A stretch of 64,000 bases of DNA from JOPF136 sp963773835 (GCA_963773835.1 CAVZCQ010000005.1:124001-188000), one strand, 5' to 3'; positions 6,754 to 17,470 are shown, counted from the first letter of the stretch. Notes: generated from the letters alone by a model not told the origin. Program-made: numbers and translations.

Positions 6754-8022
6754 ATGCTGCTGATTCACAACGGGCGCCTGGTGGACCCCGGACGCGGCTT
6801 CGACGGCCCCGCCGACGTGCTGCTGGAAGGCGAAAAGATCGCGCGCGTAGGCCCGAACCTCGACGCGCCGGGCGCGGAACGCTTCGACGCAGCGGGCCTT
6901 GTCGTCGCGCCCGGCTTCATCGACCTGCACTGCCATCTTCGCGAGCCGGGAAACGAGCCCGCGGAAACGATCGAATCGGGCACGCGCGCCGCGGCCCGCG
7001 GAGGGTTCACCGCCGTCTGCTGCATGCCGAACACGCAGCCGGTGAACGACAACGCCTCGGTCACGCGGTTCATCCTGGACCGCGCCGCGGCCACCGCCGC
7101 TGTGCGCGTGTGGCCCATCGGGGCTGCCTCGCGCGGCAGCCAGGGCGAAGGCCTGGCGGAAATCGCGGCGATGAAGGACGCGGGAATTGTTGCGGTGACG
7201 GACGACGGAAAACCCATCGCCACGGCGAAACTGCTGCGGCACGTGATGGAGTACGCGCGCTCGCTGGATTTGCCGGTGATCGAACACAGCGAGGATGCTT
7301 CGCTGTTTGCCGGCGCGGTGATGCGGGAAGGCGTCACATCGGTGCGACTGGGGCTTCGCGGAATGCCCGCGGCCACCGAGGCGATTTGCGTCGGGCGCGA
7401 CGTGCAGATTTGCGCGCTCACCGGCGCGCGGCTGCACGTGGCTCACATGTCCGCGAAGGACTCGCTCGACCTGGTTCGCGACGCGAAGCGCCGCGGGCTT
7501 CCGGTGACGTGCGAGGTGACGCCGCACCACTTTACGCTCACGGACGAAGATGTGGTGTACGACTCGCGCTACAAGATGAACCCGCCGTTGGCGTCGCGCG
7601 ACGACCGCGAAGCGCTGCTGGCCGGTCTGGCCGACGGCAGCGTGGACGCCATCGCCACCGATCACGCTCCGCACACGCAGGCTTCAAAGGAAGTCGAGTT
7701 CGACCGCGCGCCTTTCGGTATCACCGGCTTCGAAACCGCGCTGGGACTGACGCTGGAAGCGCTGCTGCATGCGGGCCGCGCACCGCTGGCCCGCGTGGTG
7801 GAGTTGTTCACCGCCGGCCCGGCGCGCGTGCTGCGGAAAAAGCGCGTAATCGCGCCAGGCGAGCCCGCCGACCTCACTCTCTTCTCGACCGATCACCGCT
7901 GGACCTTCCGCGCCGCCGACTCCGCCAGCAAATCCCGCAACACGCCGTTCGACGGCCGCAGTTTCCGCGGCGGGCCGATGGCGACCATCGTGGCGGGCCG
8001 CGTCGCCTGGCGGCGGGAATAA
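6754..8022 (+). CDS. pyrC: Dihydroorotase, class I
   Basis: Zinc enzyme that cyclises carbamoyl aspartate to dihydroorotate, 422 residues. The amidohydrolase metal motif FIDLHCHLREPG (about residues 54-65), CCMPNTQPVND, the second-shell HVAHMS, and the catalytic ATDHAPH near residue 303 are intact. A C-terminal beta-sandwich with ITGFETALGL follows. The ATG at 6754 is preferred because GGGAGAG sits five bases upstream; ATG 6742 is an alternative only four codons earlier. It is the last gene of the pyrRBC operon. Its end is followed closely by a repeat element shared with several other gene ends in this window, and thiD converges on it. Confidence 0.96.
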   Translation: MLLIHNGRLVDPGRGFDGPADVLLEGEKIARVGPNLDAPGAERFDAAGLVVAPGFIDLHCHLREPGNEPAETIESGTRAAARGGFTAVCCMPNTQPVNDNASVTRFILDRAAATAAVRVWPIGAASRGSQGEGLAEIAAMKDAGIVAVTDDGKPIATAKLLRHVMEYARSLDLPVIEHSEDASLFAGAVMREGVTSVRLGLRGMPAATEAICVGRDVQICALTGARLHVAHMSAKDSLDLVRDAKRRGLPVTCEVTPHHFTLTDEDVVYDSRYKMNPPLASRDDREALLAGLADGSVDAIATDHAPHTQASKEVEFDRAPFGITGFETALGLTLEALLHAGRAPLARVVELFTAGPARVLRKKRVIAPGEPADLTLFSTDHRWTFRAADSASKSRNTPFDGRSFRGGPMATIVAGRVAWRRE

Positions 8023-8036
8023 GCACCGAACACCGG

Positions 8037-8125
8037 AAATCGAAACTCGAAATTTGAAATTCGCTCGGAAATTGGGCTGCGGGCTGGGCCTCCCGCCAAA
8101 TTTCGAGTTTCGCTTTTATCTTTCG
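8037..8125. repeat. Two opposed copies of a stop-linked repeat between convergent pyrC and thiD
   Basis: A plus-strand copy (from about 8037, containing AATCGAAACTCGAAATTT) follows pyrC, and a minus-strand copy (8098-8120) begins with GATAAAAGC and continues GAAACTCGAAATTT. The TAA in the minus copy is the thiD stop codon. The two arms can form a long imperfect hairpin that could end transcription from both sides. Related copies lie at 25609-25636, 27938-27968, 28826-28863 and 29013-29053. Confidence 0.75.
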
Positions 8126-8991
8126 GCGGGCGGGACTTGGACAGGATGCAGCTCTTCCGCGTGGACTCCCCGTGTGGCGGATTCGGCCTGGGAGCGGAAA
8201 AAGTGGTTGAGCGGGCCCGGACCTTTTCCGATGGGATAGGCGCGCTCCATGGCTTTCTGCACGTACACTTTGGCGAGCAGCACGGCTTCATTCAGGTGTT
8301 TTCCCTGCGCGAGCTGTGCGGCGATGGCGGAAGAGAGCGTGCATCCGGAGCCGTGCGTATTTTCGCCGCGCACGCGCTCGCCTTCGAACCTGGCCGCTTC
8401 TGTCCCATCGAATAAAACGTCCACGGGCTTTTCCAGGTGGCCGCCTTTTACCAGTGCGGCGCGCGCCCCACGCTCGACCAGCAGGCGCGCCGCCGCTTCC
8501 ATCGCCGCGACGTCGTGAATTTCCAGTCCTAGCAGGATTTCGGCCTCCGGCACGTTGGGAGTGGCCAGCGCCACGCGCTTGAGCAGGTCCTCGCGCAAAT
8601 ACTTCACGCCCGCCGCGTCCATCAATTCCACGTGGCCGGCGGAAGACTGAATCACCGGATCGAGCACCACGTTGGGCAGGGCAAACCGTTCGATCAGCTC
8701 CGCCACCACAGCGGCATTGGCGCGGTTGCCGAGCATGCCGATTTTCACCGCGGCCACGGTGGAATCTTCCAGCAGGGTTTCAATCTGCGCGCGAAGCGTA
8801 GCGGACGGAGTGACGTGCACGGATTTGACGCCCTGCGTGGATTGCACAGTCAGCGCCGTAACCGCGGCGATTCCGTAGCAGTTGTGCGCGGCGATGGTCT
8901 TCAGGTCTGCGGCTGTGCCCGCGCCACAACAGGGATCGAACCCGGCGATCGTGAGGACGATCGGAGGAGCCGGGTGCGAATGATTGCTCAA
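8116..8991 (-). CDS. thiD: Hydroxymethylpyrimidine/phosphomethylpyrimidine kinase
   Basis: Phosphorylates HMP and HMP-P for thiamine synthesis. About 291 residues. The ribokinase-fold N-terminus VLTIAGFDPCCGAGTAADLK matches ThiD closely, with AVTALTVQSTQGV, the glycine-rich stretch VVLDPVIQSS, and the anion-hole/catalytic GENTHGSGCTLSSAIAA near the C-terminus. The frame is open upstream to 9150 but the family N-terminus begins at a TTG at 8991, which has GGAGG eight bases before it; upstream codons have no family match. No TPP riboswitch was recognised upstream, only a short GC hairpin. It is a lone thi gene here. The stop codon TAA is part of a repeat element. Confidence 0.93.
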   Translation of the reverse strand: MSNHSHPAPPIVLTIAGFDPCCGAGTAADLKTIAAHNCYGIAAVTALTVQSTQGVKSVHVTPSATLRAQIETLLEDSTVAAVKIGMLGNRANAAVVAELIERFALPNVVLDPVIQSSAGHVELMDAAGVKYLREDLLKRVALATPNVPEAEILLGLEIHDVAAMEAAARLLVERGARAALVKGGHLEKPVDVLFDGTEAARFEGERVRGENTHGSGCTLSSAIAAQLAQGKHLNEAVLLAKVYVQKAMERAYPIGKGPGPLNHFFRSQAESATRGVHAEELHPVQVPPAER

Positions 8992-9014
8992 ACTGGTGCC
9001 CTCCGCGCAAGGCA

Positions 9015-9031
9015 CCCCGCAGAAAGCGGGG
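9015..9031 (-). repeat. Short perfect GC hairpin upstream of thiD
   Basis: CCCCGC, five loop bases, then GCGGGG, lying about 20 bases before the thiD ribosome binding site. It could be a small dispersed palindrome or affect thiD message structure. It does not match the TPP riboswitch core. Confidence 0.4.
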
Positions 9032-9186
9032 CCGGCTGCGTCCCGTCCAGAAGCTTCACGACGGAGCGAGCCGGCAAGGCAATCTACGCATCGTGGATGC
9101 GCGAATGCAAGTGGAATCTTGCCTCCGGCCGGCCGGGAGCAGGAGAACACCGCAGCCGCCGGAATTCGCGCGCGCCTGGAGCGGGA

Positions 9187-10908
<1,722 letters not shown>

Positions 10909-11486
10909 AGCGATGTCCCCTTTAGCCGACTCCTGACATTCCCTCGCTGAGAAGGTTCCTGGGTGGATGGTGAATCATACGGCCCTGCGGGACGGGGGAC
11001 AAGAGAGCAGTGGCCAGTGGCCAGTGGCGAGTGGCCGGCGAGGAGCGGACGGGAAGCGTGACTGGTGATTTGTGACTGGTCCCGATGGACCCGATGGAAT
11101 CGGGACGCAAAAGGCGCGAATCGGGATCTCCGCCCGAAGTGCGGGCTCCGATGGCGGGCGAAGGGCGAGCAGGAAGAGGGTTTGTGCGCAGTTCGTAAGG
11201 CGTTGAAATGGCGTGGGTTGGAAATTGGGGTACCCCCCTCCCCCGGGAATGCGCAAGCGCCTGGGAACACAGGAGTTGGGAAAAATTGAGTGCGTAACAT
11301 GTTGATTCTAAAAAGTCGGGAATTTGCGATGGAACGACGGGGCGAAGAAGAGACGAGAGAGGCGGAAAAATCCGTTCGCTTGCTTTTGAACAGGGGTACC
11401 CCCCCTCTTTTTGCATCTGCAGAAGATGAAAGAGATAGGTTCGATGGAAGCGCATCTGCAGAAAATGCGGGAGATTAAGTGGCTGT

Positions 11487-11578
11487 GGAATGTGCACATG
11501 GGTTGGGGATTTAGTATGTGCTGAAACTACGGAGGTTGTGTATCCCCGCCCAACGGACGGCGGGCAAGTGCACATTCC
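11487..11578. repeat. 11-base inverted repeat with a 70-base centre
   Basis: GGAATGTGCAC at 11487-11497 is matched by GTGCACATTCC at 11568-11578. The arms are perfect. Function is unknown; it lies in the non-coding gap left of the island. Confidence 0.6.
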
Positions 11579-11840
11579 GTGGGAGTTAGAGCGAGATTGC
11601 GGCTGGCTTATCCGGTTATGAATGGCGCGAGGCATCGAAATCCATCCGCGGCGGAGTATAGCATAGTCAATATGAGAAAGCAAGAACTATTTGGGGAATT
11701 TTAGAGCTGAAAGTTTGGAGCTGAGAGTCCCGAAGGGTCGGGATCTCCGCCCTGCAGCAGGGCTCCGATCTCAGAGTGAGAAGAGGGGGTGGAAGTCCTT
11801 TCGCTTCGGCTCAGGGCAAGCGAACGTTGAAGGGTGAAAG

Positions 11841-11958
11841 TCTCAGAATGAGAAGCCGGGAGGATCGGGAATCGGGAGTTGGTGGTTGAGGGTCGCAGAA
11901 TGAGATGGCGGGAGGGTGGATCGTCGGAGGTCGGTGGTTAAAGGTCTCAGAATGAGAA
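11841..11958. repeat. 52-base tandem repeat, about 2.3 copies
   Basis: TCTCAGAATGAGAA-type motifs start at 11841, 11893 (TCGCAGAATGAGAT) and 11945, exactly 52 bases apart, with related GGGAGGNTCGG and GGTGGTT stretches between them. A further TCTCAGAGTGAGAA occurs at 11769. The motif is itself a near-palindrome. The repeat ends about 30 bases before the stop of the Res-like gene. Confidence 0.7.
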
Positions 11959-11989
11959 ACAGGCGGCCGCGGCGAGGCTCGGGGGCCCG

Positions 11990-14578
11990 TCAGTTTTCGG
12001 CCTGGTCGACGAGGACGGGAGTCAGGGCAGCGAGATCAGCGAGTCGATTTGGCTGCAAGGTCTCGAATTCTTTCTGGGGGACTTTTGCATATTTCCATTT
12101 TTTGTCACTCAGTTTGCTCGCGTTCTCGCACCAGCGCGCAGCGGCTACGTCCTTTCTCAAAACGTCTACGTTCTCCTGCCCTTTGGTCTCAAGAAGCCAG
12201 TGAACGCCTGATTTGTCGATGCCGACAAAGTCCGGCTCGTAGTTCCTGAGATTCATTGCCGTGTCGGTGTATTCGATGGTGAAGCCAAACGCGCGCGGGA
12301 GCTTCGCGAAGGCGACAACATCGCTAGCATTGTCAAGGAATTTGGCGAACTCGCGCTCAAAATCATTGTCGCACGGCACGAGGTTGAAGACACATTTCTG
12401 GCCCTCCCACACGGGCCGTGACCATGGGAATGGCTGGCAGGTGGATAGCGTCCGCGCCGGTTCGAGAAGTTGTGGCTTTTGCTCCTCGATGGTCAGGGCC
12501 TGAAGCGCCTTCTTGAAAACATCTACGCAGACATAGTGGGCCACCGGCGTGCTCATCGCCTTAATTATCGCCGGCTCGGTAAGGTCGGCCGGATGCCCGA
12601 ATGCTCTTTGCTCAAAGAACTCACGGACTTTCGGGGCTAACGCGGCGAATTGTGCTGGGAGCTTTACGGCCTCGGCGATGCGGCGTGCGTAATAGCCGAT
12701 GACCTCCTGAGCCGTCTGTGGCTCAGGAATCTTGTAGTCTCGCTCGACTTCTTTCCTCAGTGTAATGATGTCGTATCCTTCGTACCGGAATGTCTTCGCC
12801 GCGGGGTCATCCTCGCTCATGGGTAGAACAATCGTCTGAAAGGCCATTACGTTCAGCCCGGCGATTTCCTCGGCGAGGCTCTTCTTGCGTATGAGAGATG
12901 GCGTCAGAACTGGCAGGCCGATGTCGAATTCCTTCCGATCTTCAAGCGGTAGGATGGTGACGATTCTCAGTTTATCCTTGCCGATCTCGAATGTGTCGAG
13001 CCTCAATTCTTCGAGTTTTTCGAGGTCGTCTACGAAATTGAGGAAGGCGTTGTTGCCGATGATGTCCACGCGTTCCGTATAGCTGGTGGGCAGATCGCGA
13101 AACATGAGGCGTAGGCCGCGTCCAATGGTTTGCTCCGGGAGAATGTTGGCCTTGGCGGTGTAGGGGCGCAAACCGACGACCACAGTTACGTTCTGGACAT
13201 CCCAGCCTTCGCGCAGCATGAGCACGCTGACAATCGCGTTGATTGGGCTTTTTTCATCGTCCACTTGTCGAACGGCCTTTCGCGCGATGTCCAGATCCTT
13301 TTTGCTGATCTCACCGGACTTGTCTGTATGGATGACCTGAGTACAATCACCGCCGAACTCCTCGGGGTATTTGGTTCGGAGCCAATCGGCGACATCTTCC
13401 GCATCTTCGGTGCTGTTCATCATGACGAAGAGGACTGGCTTTTTCTTGAGGGGTTTCAATTGATCTCGGTACTCGCGCCATCGTTCCACGCCCGCCGCCA
13501 GATATGCTCTGTACCGAACGCTCGCCACGTCGGATTTGGCTTCGGTGATCTTTGCAATTCCTTTCATCGGGCGCTTCACAATGCCGTCAATGATGGCTTG
13601 CTTGAGGGGGTAGTCTGAAATTGTCCACGGGAAAATCGCGCCTTTTTGGAAGCGCGGGGTAGCAGAGAAATCCAGTTCAACGGCTAGCGGCGTCTTTCCG
13701 TGCAGCGCCCGGATGACCCTGTTCCACTCGTTATCTTCATCGTGCGTGTGGTGGGCCTCGTCGTTAATCACAAGAAGCCTGCCCGCGCGGAGCGCGATGC
13801 GGTCGCCGAAATCGGTCAGTTCGAGCTTTTTTGTGGGAGGTCTTGGGCCAAGCACGGCCGTCATCGCATCCGGCTCCTCGTCATTCGACCGGTCAGGCCG
13901 TTCATAAAACTGCTGGATATTGGTGAGGAAGAGGGTCCCTTCGGCGTGCGCTTTCTCCGAGTCGTCACGCATCACGCAATCGAAGTCCCAGAAAATTGTT
14001 AGTTCCTTCGGAATGACTGGATCGGCCTGGAAGATGCGTCCACCTGAAAAATCATTCCTGAGGCGTTCGAACACAATCACGTTCGGAGCGAGAACGAGAA
14101 ACGTTTTTGCGTAGTCGCGAGCAACCGGCTCCGATTCTCGCATGGCATTCAGGGATTGCCATGCGACCGCCAGGGCCATCACCTTGGTCTTGCCGCTTCC
14201 GGTAGCCATCTTGACGCAATACCGGGCAAAGTCGTCGTAAGGAGGCAGGCGCAGATCACGCAAATCTTGTGCATAGCGTTCCAGTAATCCCTTGCGCGTA
14301 CGAATCTTCTCGTACTCCCAAACGAAAATCAGCGTCTCGATGGCCTCCTGTTGGGATGAGTGGTACTTGAATGGCAATCCGGTGGGCAGACGATGGTCGG
14401 TGTAGAACCAATGGTTCAAGAGGATGCGCGTCGTGTCGGTAACGCCCTTGTGGCCGCCAGCCTTCCACGCCTTTACCGCTTCGCGCAGTGCTGGCACACA
14501 GGGACCGGTGCGGAGCTTGGCAGTTACGTCAAGCAGTTCAGTCTGTGACGGTGATGCCGTAGTTTTCTTTCGGGGCAT
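11990..14578 (-). CDS. Type III restriction enzyme Res-like subunit (SF2 helicase-nuclease)
   Basis: Predicted ATP-dependent restriction subunit of 862 residues. Motif I MATGSGKTKVMALAVAW, the DEAH-type motif II VINDEAHHTHDEDN, motif III FSATPRF, and motif VI EQTIGRGLRLMF place it in superfamily 2 helicases of the Res type. The C-terminal part has a PD-(D/E)XK-like nuclease signature: EPDFVG, then WLLETKGQE. No stops or frameshifts are seen. It is the last gene of a five-gene operon, starting 12 bases after the Mod-like gene. By analogy it would translocate on DNA and cut unmodified sites together with Mod. Base use is more AT-rich than the flanking housekeeping genes, suggesting transfer. 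Confidence 0.9.
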   Translation of the reverse strand: MPRKKTTASPSQTELLDVTAKLRTGPCVPALREAVKAWKAGGHKGVTDTTRILLNHWFYTDHRLPTGLPFKYHSSQQEAIETLIFVWEYEKIRTRKGLLERYAQDLRDLRLPPYDDFARYCVKMATGSGKTKVMALAVAWQSLNAMRESEPVARDYAKTFLVLAPNVIVFERLRNDFSGGRIFQADPVIPKELTIFWDFDCVMRDDSEKAHAEGTLFLTNIQQFYERPDRSNDEEPDAMTAVLGPRPPTKKLELTDFGDRIALRAGRLLVINDEAHHTHDEDNEWNRVIRALHGKTPLAVELDFSATPRFQKGAIFPWTISDYPLKQAIIDGIVKRPMKGIAKITEAKSDVASVRYRAYLAAGVERWREYRDQLKPLKKKPVLFVMMNSTEDAEDVADWLRTKYPEEFGGDCTQVIHTDKSGEISKKDLDIARKAVRQVDDEKSPINAIVSVLMLREGWDVQNVTVVVGLRPYTAKANILPEQTIGRGLRLMFRDLPTSYTERVDIIGNNAFLNFVDDLEKLEELRLDTFEIGKDKLRIVTILPLEDRKEFDIGLPVLTPSLIRKKSLAEEIAGLNVMAFQTIVLPMSEDDPAAKTFRYEGYDIITLRKEVERDYKIPEPQTAQEVIGYYARRIAEAVKLPAQFAALAPKVREFFEQRAFGHPADLTEPAIIKAMSTPVAHYVCVDVFKKALQALTIEEQKPQLLEPARTLSTCQPFPWSRPVWEGQKCVFNLVPCDNDFEREFAKFLDNASDVVAFAKLPRAFGFTIEYTDTAMNLRNYEPDFVGIDKSGVHWLLETKGQENVDVLRKDVAAARWCENASKLSDKKWKYAKVPQKEFETLQPNRLADLAALTPVLVDQAEN

Positions 14579-14590
14579 GGCTGGGCTGTC

Positions 14591-16588
14591 TCATTTCACT
14601 GTGACTTCGAGTGTCTTCGTTGTGTCGTTCCCGAGAATGTCGATGACTTTTACGACGATCTGATATTTGCCCGGCTCCTTGTATTCGTAACTTGTTGCAA
14701 GCTCGATTTTCGGGTCCTTGCGCGTTCGGTACGCCTGCCACTGGTTGTGGAAGGTGTCGCCTTTGAAGTCCCAGTCCACGGCCCAGTAGTCGACGAGTTG
14801 GCTCCAGTGCTTGATGGCCTTGCGGGCTTCCTCGGGAATATCGTCCGTGGGGATGACGAAATCGCTGAGCTTGAGCGTTACTCCGCGGCCCTTTTGTATT
14901 AAGTCGAGAGTGAGCGCGCCCAATTCGAAGAATTTCACATCACCCTGCTCGACGGCTCTCTTGTCCAGCACTTCGCGCGGAATCTTCTTAAAGGAAACGT
15001 CCACGCGGGATTCGGCGGCGGCCTGCTTAGCTGTTTCGTTCAGTTCCAGCGCGAACTCCCAGCCGAGAATGTCCACGCCGGCCTTCGTTGGCGCATCCTT
15101 GCCGGAACCAACAGCCTTCCATGCGTCGCGCGCGATTGCTTTCACGTCCGATTGCGTAACAGGTGCGTCCACGGCGGCAACATGGACCAGCCGCCCAGCC
15201 CTCGTCCCGTGAAGCCACGGGTAGCCCGTAATCGGTTTCGCATGATAGAGGTCAAGGATGAATCTACGATAGGCTGCTTCGCGCTGGCACTGCTCTTCGA
15301 GGCGATTCTTGCCATTTGCGGGAAACTCGGCTACTTGCCACGCTTGCCGCTCGTATTTGCCGAGATTTTGGACCGCGAACGGCTTCAAGTTCGAAATTGC
15401 CAAGAGCCGCTTGCGGGCGGTATGGATTGCAAATCGGCTGAGGTCGCAAGCGATCCAGCGGCGATTCAACTTCTCTGCTACAACCGCTGTCGTCCCGCTG
15501 CCGACAAAACAGTCCAACACGAGATCGCCCTCGTCGCTACTGAGTTTCACAATTCGCTCAAGCAAAGCCTCGGGTTTTTGAGTGTCGTAGCCAGCGCGCT
15601 CGGCTGCCTGGCTCTGGATTGGCTTTATGTCTAGCCACATATCTTGGAGCGGAACGCCGGGCATTTCGTCCAAGTATCGCTTTTGCGCTGGGACCGCTCC
15701 GGGCTTTGTTTGAACGATGCGTCCCTTTTCGTACAGTTCTCTCATCCTCTTTTCCGAGAACCGCCAGTATCGCTTGACGCCCAAGAATTCGTAGTATGGA
15801 TTCCCCTTGAGGGATTTGCCTGGCGCCGTGATGTCGCTCAAGCGGTAGCGGCGTCCAGTCTGTGGCTCAACGTACTTGTAGAAGGCATTGGTATATTCCT
15901 CATCGTATGGCGTGTACTGCATCTGCCATTTGTATTCCTCTGATTTCGTGTAAAGAAAGATCACGTCGTGAAGTCGGCCAAGATGCTCGGCACCCTGCGT
16001 TACATCACTGTGAGCCGTCTGGCGCTTCCAGATTATCTGGTTCAAGTAGCGGTCTGGGCCGAATACCTCGTCCAGAATCAGCTTTACGTGATGCGAAATG
16101 TTCTGCCCAATGTGAACGAACATGGTCCCGTCTTCGGCAAGAAGCTCGCGGAGCAAGAGGGCTGCTTCGTAGAACCAATGGATGTAGGAGTTGAGGCCGC
16201 TCCCCCAAGTGTCGCGGTACGCCTTCTGCTCGATGATTGAAGCTTCTTTCGTAAAATAGGCAACTTCGTCGTCAGGCTGAGCGTCGTGGTTAGGAATCGA
16301 GGCGGTGTACGAGAAGTCTGTTCCCGTATCGAACGGGGGGTCTATGTAAATAAGATTCACCTTGCCAGCAAACTCCGGCAAAAGTGACGGCAGGACGTAT
16401 TTCTTATCTCCCCAGATGAGCCGGTTGCGCCATTCGGTATCGCGCCCGCTGGCAAAAAGTTCGAGGTTGCGTCGGCGATCTTGCGCGCTCTCGTTGACCG
16501 TTTCGACCGTCTGAAAGGGCAGGGCGATCCGCACCGGGCCTAGTTTCTTGCCGTCCTTGTACTTGCCGTCCCAGATGAGTTCGGTCAT
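14591..16588 (-). CDS. Type III-like DNA methyltransferase Mod subunit
   Basis: Predicted beta-class N4-cytosine/N6-adenine methyltransferase, 665 residues. Motif IV IYIDPPFDTGTDF (about residues 80-92) comes before the SAM-binding motif I LDCFVGSGTTAVVAEKL (about 365-381), which is the beta order used by type III Mod enzymes. The middle region between them would hold target recognition. The last 80 or so residues end in SYEYKEPGKYQIVVKVIDIL, which looks like a PKD/immunoglobulin-like beta-sandwich and is not part of the catalytic fold. The ATG at 16588 gives MTELIWDGKYKDG, a common N-terminus in this family. It lies between an unknown gene (75 bases upstream) and Res. Confidence 0.9.
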   Translation of the reverse strand: MTELIWDGKYKDGKKLGPVRIALPFQTVETVNESAQDRRRNLELFASGRDTEWRNRLIWGDKKYVLPSLLPEFAGKVNLIYIDPPFDTGTDFSYTASIPNHDAQPDDEVAYFTKEASIIEQKAYRDTWGSGLNSYIHWFYEAALLLRELLAEDGTMFVHIGQNISHHVKLILDEVFGPDRYLNQIIWKRQTAHSDVTQGAEHLGRLHDVIFLYTKSEEYKWQMQYTPYDEEYTNAFYKYVEPQTGRRYRLSDITAPGKSLKGNPYYEFLGVKRYWRFSEKRMRELYEKGRIVQTKPGAVPAQKRYLDEMPGVPLQDMWLDIKPIQSQAAERAGYDTQKPEALLERIVKLSSDEGDLVLDCFVGSGTTAVVAEKLNRRWIACDLSRFAIHTARKRLLAISNLKPFAVQNLGKYERQAWQVAEFPANGKNRLEEQCQREAAYRRFILDLYHAKPITGYPWLHGTRAGRLVHVAAVDAPVTQSDVKAIARDAWKAVGSGKDAPTKAGVDILGWEFALELNETAKQAAAESRVDVSFKKIPREVLDKRAVEQGDVKFFELGALTLDLIQKGRGVTLKLSDFVIPTDDIPEEARKAIKHWSQLVDYWAVDWDFKGDTFHNQWQAYRTRKDPKIELATSYEYKEPGKYQIVVKVIDILGNDTTKTLEVTVK

Positions 16589-16663
16589 TCGGAGTAGCTC
16601 GGCAGGAACTTGTACAACACTAAGACAATGGCGGGCAAGTGCTGTGGACCCGTAAACCGTCCG

Positions 16664-17302
16664 CTAACCGTGAACGAAGATTGTGGAGGCAGGGTGCCGG
16701 AGCATAGCGAGGGCTAGATCGGTCTCGCGCATTGTGAGCAATCGCTCCGGCCGTGGGTCCCACGCGGATCTCCCGCCTCCGGAAACGAGGTCCCTAACGT
16801 GGTCTCTTATCAAATCTCGGACGATATCGGAGCCCGGGCTTGCCGCTTGGTTACTTCCGAGGACAGACGCTTTGTTATGCGAGGCAAGCCTGCGCAGCAA
16901 TGATCGGATTCCATGGTTCGAAACACGAACGGTAACCAAGAGGTTGCGAGTTCCCGAGCTAAGATGAACGCGGTAATCCGTCGCGGCGATGATGCCTCCT
17001 CCAGCAGTACTCGGTGTCCCGATGTTCTCGACACCGGACACCGCCCACTTGGCGCGAACAACCGACTCCAGTGAGAGATGCTTGTGCAGGAGGGCCTCTG
17101 CGACTTGGGCGACTACGGTTTCAGCCGGTTCAAGGGCATGTCCGTCGAAGAAGACGAGTTCCAAGAACAAGCCGTCTTCCATGCCCAGGCACTGCCAACT
17201 GTGCTCGTCAAGGAGGGCCAACAGTCCGGCCTCCTTAAGCAGCTGACGGACCACGGGCTTCATTTCTTCCGCGATCTGGAAGATTTCCGTGAGGGAGTGC
17301 AT
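16664..17302 (-). CDS. Unknown protein in the R-M operon
   Basis: Protein of 212 residues that I do not recognise. The N-terminal half is helical and acidic (EIFQIAEEMKPVVRQLLKEA) and the middle looks like alternating strands (IAATDYRVHLSSGTRNLLVT). A Ser/Arg-rich segment and a C-terminal helix follow. There are no signal or membrane segments and no obvious catalytic motif. It starts three bases after the small gene upstream and is 75 bases before the Mod-like gene, so it is almost certainly co-transcribed with the R-M pair. A role as an accessory or specificity factor is inference from position only. Confidence 0.7.
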   Translation of the reverse strand: MHSLTEIFQIAEEMKPVVRQLLKEAGLLALLDEHSWQCLGMEDGLFLELVFFDGHALEPAETVVAQVAEALLHKHLSLESVVRAKWAVSGVENIGTPSTAGGGIIAATDYRVHLSSGTRNLLVTVRVSNHGIRSLLRRLASHNKASVLGSNQAASPGSDIVRDLIRDHVRDLVSGGGRSAWDPRPERLLTMRETDLALAMLRHPASTIFVHG

Positions 17303-17305
17303 TGG

Positions 17306-17470
17306 TTAGCGCGTCTTTTTGGGATGCGCGATGAAGCTGACTCGAACTGGCACCTCCCGGGGCTTCTCTGCCACGAAGCTCACGTGTTCACCGGATTTCG
17401 TCTCGAAGCGAACTCTTGTTGGCCGATTCACCTGCTTGTGTGCATCGAACGTGACTCTCTTGCCGCTCAT
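17306..17470 (-). CDS. 54-residue repeat protein in the R-M operon
   Basis: Very small basic protein. After MSGKR it consists of two roughly 23-residue units that align: VTFDAHKQVNRPTRVRF and VSFVAEKPREVPVRVSF, with identical V, F, A, K, P, R, V, F positions. The pattern suggests a small beta-sheet built from a duplicated hairpin. The ATG at 17470 has a strong AGGAGG nine bases before it; an upstream in-frame ATG at 17506 lacks one. It ends three bases before the next gene. No function is assigned; antitoxin, nucleic-acid binding or inhibitor roles are all possible. Confidence 0.65.
   Translation of the reverse strand: MSGKRVTFDAHKQVNRPTRVRFETKSGEHVSFVAEKPREVPVRVSFIAHPKKTR

Larger units (their letters stand above)
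10909..11989. other. About 1.1 kb non-coding, repeat-rich stretch
   Basis: No convincing gene. The stretch holds many short repeats: an imperfect GTGGCCA tandem near 11013-11042, two GGGGTACCCC palindromes (11227-11236 and 11393-11402), a doubled GCATCTGCAGAA (about 11418 and 11450), an 11-base inverted repeat (11487-11497 with 11568-11578), a hairpin CCCGAAGGGTCGGG near 11730, and a 52-base tandem repeat at the right. It separates the conserved kinase gene from the accessory R-M island. Confidence 0.7.

Noticed and set aside
8992..9150. TPP riboswitch ahead of thiD
   Set aside because: The conserved CUGAGA and ACCUGAUC-type blocks are not found; only a small GC hairpin is present.
10922..11683. 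253-codon minus-strand frame in the repeat-rich gap
   Set aside because: The translation follows short DNA repeats, has no domain features and no ribosome binding site; it is chance coding across repeats.
11769..11958. CRISPR array
   Set aside because: Only two to three diverged repeats, related sequence in the spacers, and no cas genes in the window.
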